From CAVVDT01 sp964568825 (lineage in GTDB: Bacteria > Pseudomonadota > Alphaproteobacteria > Rhizobiales > Aestuariivirgaceae): DNA of 27,210 bases. The stretch lies in assembly GCA_964568825.1 (NCBI GenBank), contig CAZMSA010000025.1, forward strand, positions 1 to 27,210, given 5' to 3'. The notes below the pieces were generated by a model that searched no databases, was not told the origin of the DNA, and saw only the letters and a program-made list of their open reading frames with translations. Shown here one piece after another: positions 24,528-27,210 of this stretch; position 1 is the stretch's first letter, and each line of letters starts with the position of its first letter. The translations under genes and the position numbers were made by a program.

Positions 24528-25997
24528 ATGCCAGGCAATGCACTTCAATTCGACTTCGATCCCGATGCCGACCGGTTGCGCGAGGAGTGCGGGGTGTTCG
24601 GGGTGTTCGGCCACGACGACGCTGCCGCTCTCACTGCGCTTGGCCTGCATGCGCTGCAGCACCGCGGCCAGGAGGCGGCCGGTATCGTCGCCTTCGACGG
24701 CAGCCGCTTCCACGCCGAGCGTCGCCTCGGGCTGGTGGGCGATCACTTCTCCAAGGAGGCGACCATCCGCCGCCTTTCGGGCCGTTCGGCCATGGGCCAT
24801 GTGCGCTATTCGACCACCGGCGAGACCATCTTGCGTAACGTCCAGCCGCTGTTCGCCGAACTGGCTTCCGGCGGCCTGGCAGTCGGCCACAACGGCAACC
24901 TGACCAACGGCCTTACCCTGCGCCAGGACCTCATCCAGTCCGGCGCCATCTGCCAGTCGACATCCGACACCGAAGTCATCCTGCATCTGGTGGCGCGCTC
25001 CAGGCGGCCGCGCATCGTCGAGCGCTTCATCGATGCGCTGCGCTCGCTGGAGGGCGCCTATTCGCTGGTCTGCCTCACCAACAAGAAGATGATCGGCGCC
25101 CGCGATCCCTTAGGCATTCGCCCGCTCATCCTGGGCGAGCTCAATGGCGCCTATATCCTCGCCTCCGAAACCTGTGCTCTCGACATCATCGGCGCCCGCT
25201 TCGTGCGCGAGGTGGAAAACGGCGAAGTGGTGGTGGTGAGCGAGGACGGGGTCGAGTCGCTGCATCCGTTTCCGCGCGTGGCGCCGCGCCCATGCATCTT
25301 CGAATACGTCTATTTCTCGCGTCCCGACAGCATCCTGGGCGGCCGCTCGGTGTATGGCGTCAGGAAGCGCCTCGGCGAGGAACTGGCCAAGGAAGCCCCC
25401 GCCGATGCCGATGTGGTCATCCCGGTACCCGATTCAGGCGTTCCCGCCGCCCTCGGCTATGCCTCGGCATCGGGTGTTCCCTTCGAGCTCGGTATCATCC
25501 GCAACCACTATGTGGGCCGCACCTTCATCGAGCCCACCCAGCAGATCCGCGCTCTCGGGGTAAAACTCAAGCACAACGCCAATCGCGAGGTGATCCGCGG
25601 AAAACGCGTGGTGCTGGTGGACGATTCGGTGGTGCGCGGCACCACCTCGGTGAAGATCGTTCAGATGATGTACGACGCCGGCGCCCGCGAGGTGCACATG
25701 CGCATCTCCAGCCCCCCCATCACCCACCCCGATTTCTACGGCATCGATACGCCGGAGGAAAAATCGCTGCTCGCCGCCACCCACACGCTTGAAGAGATGC
25801 GCCAGTACATGGGCGCCACGTCGCTCGCCTTCCTGTCGATCGACGGCATCTACCGGGCAGTCGGCTACGAGCGTCGCGATCCCGTGCGCCCGCAGTTCAC
25901 CGATCACTGCTTTACCGGCGACTACCCGACCCCGCTCACCGATCAGGGTCGCCCGCACGCGCCGCGCCAGCTTTCGCTGCTTGCCGAAGCGGGATAG
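24528..25997 (+). CDS. purF: Amidophosphoribosyltransferase
   Basis: A 489-residue enzyme of the first step of purine synthesis: PRPP and glutamine to phosphoribosylamine. A 20-residue propeptide precedes C21 (REECGVFGVFGH), which becomes the N-terminal nucleophile after cleavage, as in the Bacillus-type enzyme. The PRPP-binding motif VVLVDDSVVRGTTS is intact. Of the four cysteines that hold a 4Fe-4S cluster in the Bacillus enzyme, the one in RPCIFEYVYFS and the one in HCFTGDYPT remain, while the equivalents in SSPPITHPDFYG (Asp) and before HCFTG are missing. The cluster is therefore probably absent. The start is set by the one-base gap from cvpA. Confidence 0.96.
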   Translation: MPGNALQFDFDPDADRLREECGVFGVFGHDDAAALTALGLHALQHRGQEAAGIVAFDGSRFHAERRLGLVGDHFSKEATIRRLSGRSAMGHVRYSTTGETILRNVQPLFAELASGGLAVGHNGNLTNGLTLRQDLIQSGAICQSTSDTEVILHLVARSRRPRIVERFIDALRSLEGAYSLVCLTNKKMIGARDPLGIRPLILGELNGAYILASETCALDIIGARFVREVENGEVVVVSEDGVESLHPFPRVAPRPCIFEYVYFSRPDSILGGRSVYGVRKRLGEELAKEAPADADVVIPVPDSGVPAALGYASASGVPFELGIIRNHYVGRTFIEPTQQIRALGVKLKHNANREVIRGKRVVLVDDSVVRGTTSVKIVQMMYDAGAREVHMRISSPPITHPDFYGIDTPEEKSLLAATHTLEEMRQYMGATSLAFLSIDGIYRAVGYERRDPVRPQFTDHCFTGDYPTPLTDQGRPHAPRQLSLLAEAG

Positions 25998-26006
25998 ACT
26001 GAAAGC

Positions 26007-26747
26007 ATGGCTTTATCCCTGAACGACAGGATTGCCGTCGTGACCGGGGCCTCGCGCGGCATTGGCCGGGCCGTGGCGCTGGAGCTCGGCAAGGCGGGCG
26101 CTCACGTGGTGGCCCTGGCGCGTACGGTCGGCGGCCTTGAGGAACTCGACGACGAGATCAAGGCATTGGGCGGCACCACCACCCTGGTTCCCCTCGATAT
26201 CAAGGACTTTCCCGCGCTCGACCGCCTGGGCGCCCATGTCTACGAGCGCTGGGGCCGCCTCGATATCCTCATCGGCAACGCCGGCATTCTGGGCAAGCTC
26301 ACCCCCATCGGCCATGTCGAGCCGCAATTGTGGGACGAGGTCATGGCGGTGAACGTCACCGCCAACTGGCGTCTTATCCGTTCGCTCGATCCCCTCCTCA
26401 GGATGGCCCCTGCCGGCCGTGCCGTGTTCATGACCTCGGGCGCTGCCACCAGTGCGCCGGCCTACTGGGGACCCTATTCGGTTTCCAAGGCAGCGCTCGA
26501 AGCCCTGGTGAAGACCTGGGCGGCTGAAACCTCCAAGAACGATCTCGCCATCAACCTGGTCAATCCCGGCCCCATCCGCACCCGCATGCGCCGCCAGGCC
26601 ATGCCGGGCGAGGACCCCGAGACCCTGCCGAGCCCGGAAGAATTCGCCGCCGTCATGCTGGAACTGGTCGATCCCAGCCTCACCTGGAGCGGCGAGACCT
26701 TCGATTTCCACGACGGCCGGCTGGTGATGCGAGAGGCGGTGCGATGA
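26007..26747 (+). CDS. Short-chain dehydrogenase/reductase
   Basis: A 246-residue classical SDR. The cofactor motif TGASRGIG lies near residue 14, NAGIL follows near residue 90, and the catalytic tetrad residues include the Ser before YSVSK and the Tyr and Lys of that YxxxK motif. Overall it resembles the YciK-like oxidoreductases often found in proteobacteria, whose substrates are unknown. The gene starts nine bases after purF and may be read from the same promoter. It converges on short unassigned ORFs. Confidence 0.92.
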   Translation: MALSLNDRIAVVTGASRGIGRAVALELGKAGAHVVALARTVGGLEELDDEIKALGGTTTLVPLDIKDFPALDRLGAHVYERWGRLDILIGNAGILGKLTPIGHVEPQLWDEVMAVNVTANWRLIRSLDPLLRMAPAGRAVFMTSGAATSAPAYWGPYSVSKAALEALVKTWAAETSKNDLAINLVNPGPIRTRMRRQAMPGEDPETLPSPEEFAAVMLELVDPSLTWSGETFDFHDGRLVMREAVR

Positions 26748-26751
26748 GACA

Positions 26752-26835
26752 TCACGTTGCAGCGCTTCGCCGGCCCTCGGTCTGAGCCCAGTCCGCGCCG
26801 ATGATGCCGACCGAGCGAACGCCGGGCGAGATCAT
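26752..26835 (-). CDS. Possible 27-residue ORF overlapping the preceding small ORF
   Basis: Its ATG (26835-26833) overlaps the stop of the 62-residue ORF in an ATGA arrangement typical of coupled genes. The peptide begins MISPGVRSVGIIGADWAQ. It ends five bases from the stop of the SDR gene on the other strand. The peptide is too short to assign and may be chance. Confidence 0.2.
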   Translation of the reverse strand: MISPGVRSVGIIGADWAQTEGRRSAAT

Positions 26836-27020
26836 GTCGTGCCCCGCGCAGCCCATATGCGCCGCAAGGGGAGGGCCTGACCGGCAAGCATGAAGACTGC
26901 GCCGCGGATCCAGAAGGCAAGAACGTAAGCGCCCGGCAGCGTCCACAAGACCACCGCCCATGCGGCGTGGTAAAGGCCGCGTGGGCCCCCTTGCCGGTGG
27001 AAGCCATGCAACAGGCCCAC
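26832..27020 (-). CDS. Possible small membrane protein
   Basis: A 62-residue reading frame from a GTG, with a hydrophobic middle (AWAVVLWTLPGAYVLAFWI, then GAVFMLAG) and a basic tail. It is the best coding candidate in the 463-base stretch after the SDR gene. No family is recognised and no ribosome-binding site is visible. A TATACT hexamer at about 27041-27036 lies shortly upstream, which would give a nearly leaderless transcript. An overlapping frame from ATG 27076 (MSLRDLAQGLLRYTVAARS) could be the true N-terminus if there is a frameshift between the two. Confidence 0.35.
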   Translation of the reverse strand: MGLLHGFHRQGGPRGLYHAAWAVVLWTLPGAYVLAFWIRGAVFMLAGQALPLRRIWAARGTT

Positions 27021-27210
27021 GATCGCGCCGCAACAGTATATCTCAACAGACCCTGGGCCAAGTCCCGCAACGACATGATCAATTTGGCACGGGAAAAGGC
27101 GCGTTCAGACGGCCAATTGCCGTTAACGTCCGGTGAACAGGCCATTCAGGCTGAATTAAGAGCGTGTTTGAGAAGGGGATTCCCATCGGCGTGTTTGCGT
27201 GATTCATCGA

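Larger units (their letters stand above)
26748..27210. other. 463-base region without a confident gene
   Basis: After the SDR stop this stretch contains only the two small minus-strand ORFs listed and, from 27121 to the window end, AT-richer sequence unlike its surroundings. No plus-strand reading frame looks coding. The segment from about 27160 begins GAGCGTGTTTGAGAAGG directly after TAA and contains the palindrome-like GGGGATTCCC; this may be an insertion-sequence end cut by the window edge. Confidence 0.4.

Overview
The window reads as a piece of a GC-rich alphaproteobacterial chromosome. The support is gene order: guaB-rsmB-guaA, a yfgM-like/bamB/der run, cvpA-purF, and tandem NnrU genes beside panB. 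Coding density is high, Shine-Dalgarno sites are AGGAGG-like, and GTG starts occur. Placement below class level is not possible from the sequence alone; Rhodospirillales or Hyphomicrobiales would both fit.

Left part (1-4900). The window opens in the 3' end of a group-4 NiFe-hydrogenase-type small subunit (NuoB/HyfI family). A tightly coupled minus-strand pair follows: a dimethylamine-dehydrogenase-type flavoprotein and a TauD-like Fe/2-oxoglutarate dioxygenase. Together they suggest oxidation of methylated amines, although the dioxygenase substrate is unknown. Next come a small membrane protein, a tRNA-Gln(CTG) with its own promoter, and a universal stress protein with an FNR/FixK-like box upstream.

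Guanine-nucleotide block (5132-9944). guaB, a MAPEG-family membrane protein, rsmB and guaA run in one direction. A minus-strand glutathione S-transferase converges on guaA.

Accessory block (9963-17514). This holds the two most unusual proteins. One is an exported cysteine-rich protein built from about 17 CPxG...C units; it lies between two glutathione-transferase-fold genes and has a strong hairpin directly before its start. The other is an exported caspase-like protein that carries a C-terminal domain resembling the metazoan ADAMTS GON domain. Between them are two NnrU paralogues coupled by a TGATG overlap, then panB. A CueR-like copper regulator closes the block.

Right part (17656-27210). 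Housekeeping genes follow: a YfgM-like TPR membrane protein, bamB and der (outer-membrane assembly and ribosome maturation), a GGDEF diguanylate cyclase, radA, cvpA, purF and an SDR oxidoreductase. The last 463 bases hold no confident gene, only two short overlapping minus-strand ORFs and a possible insertion-sequence end at the window edge.

No CRISPR array, rRNA, phage gene or complete mobile element was seen. The best novelty candidates are the Cys-rich repeat protein, the caspase-GON fusion, and the dioxygenase coupled to the amine dehydrogenase.
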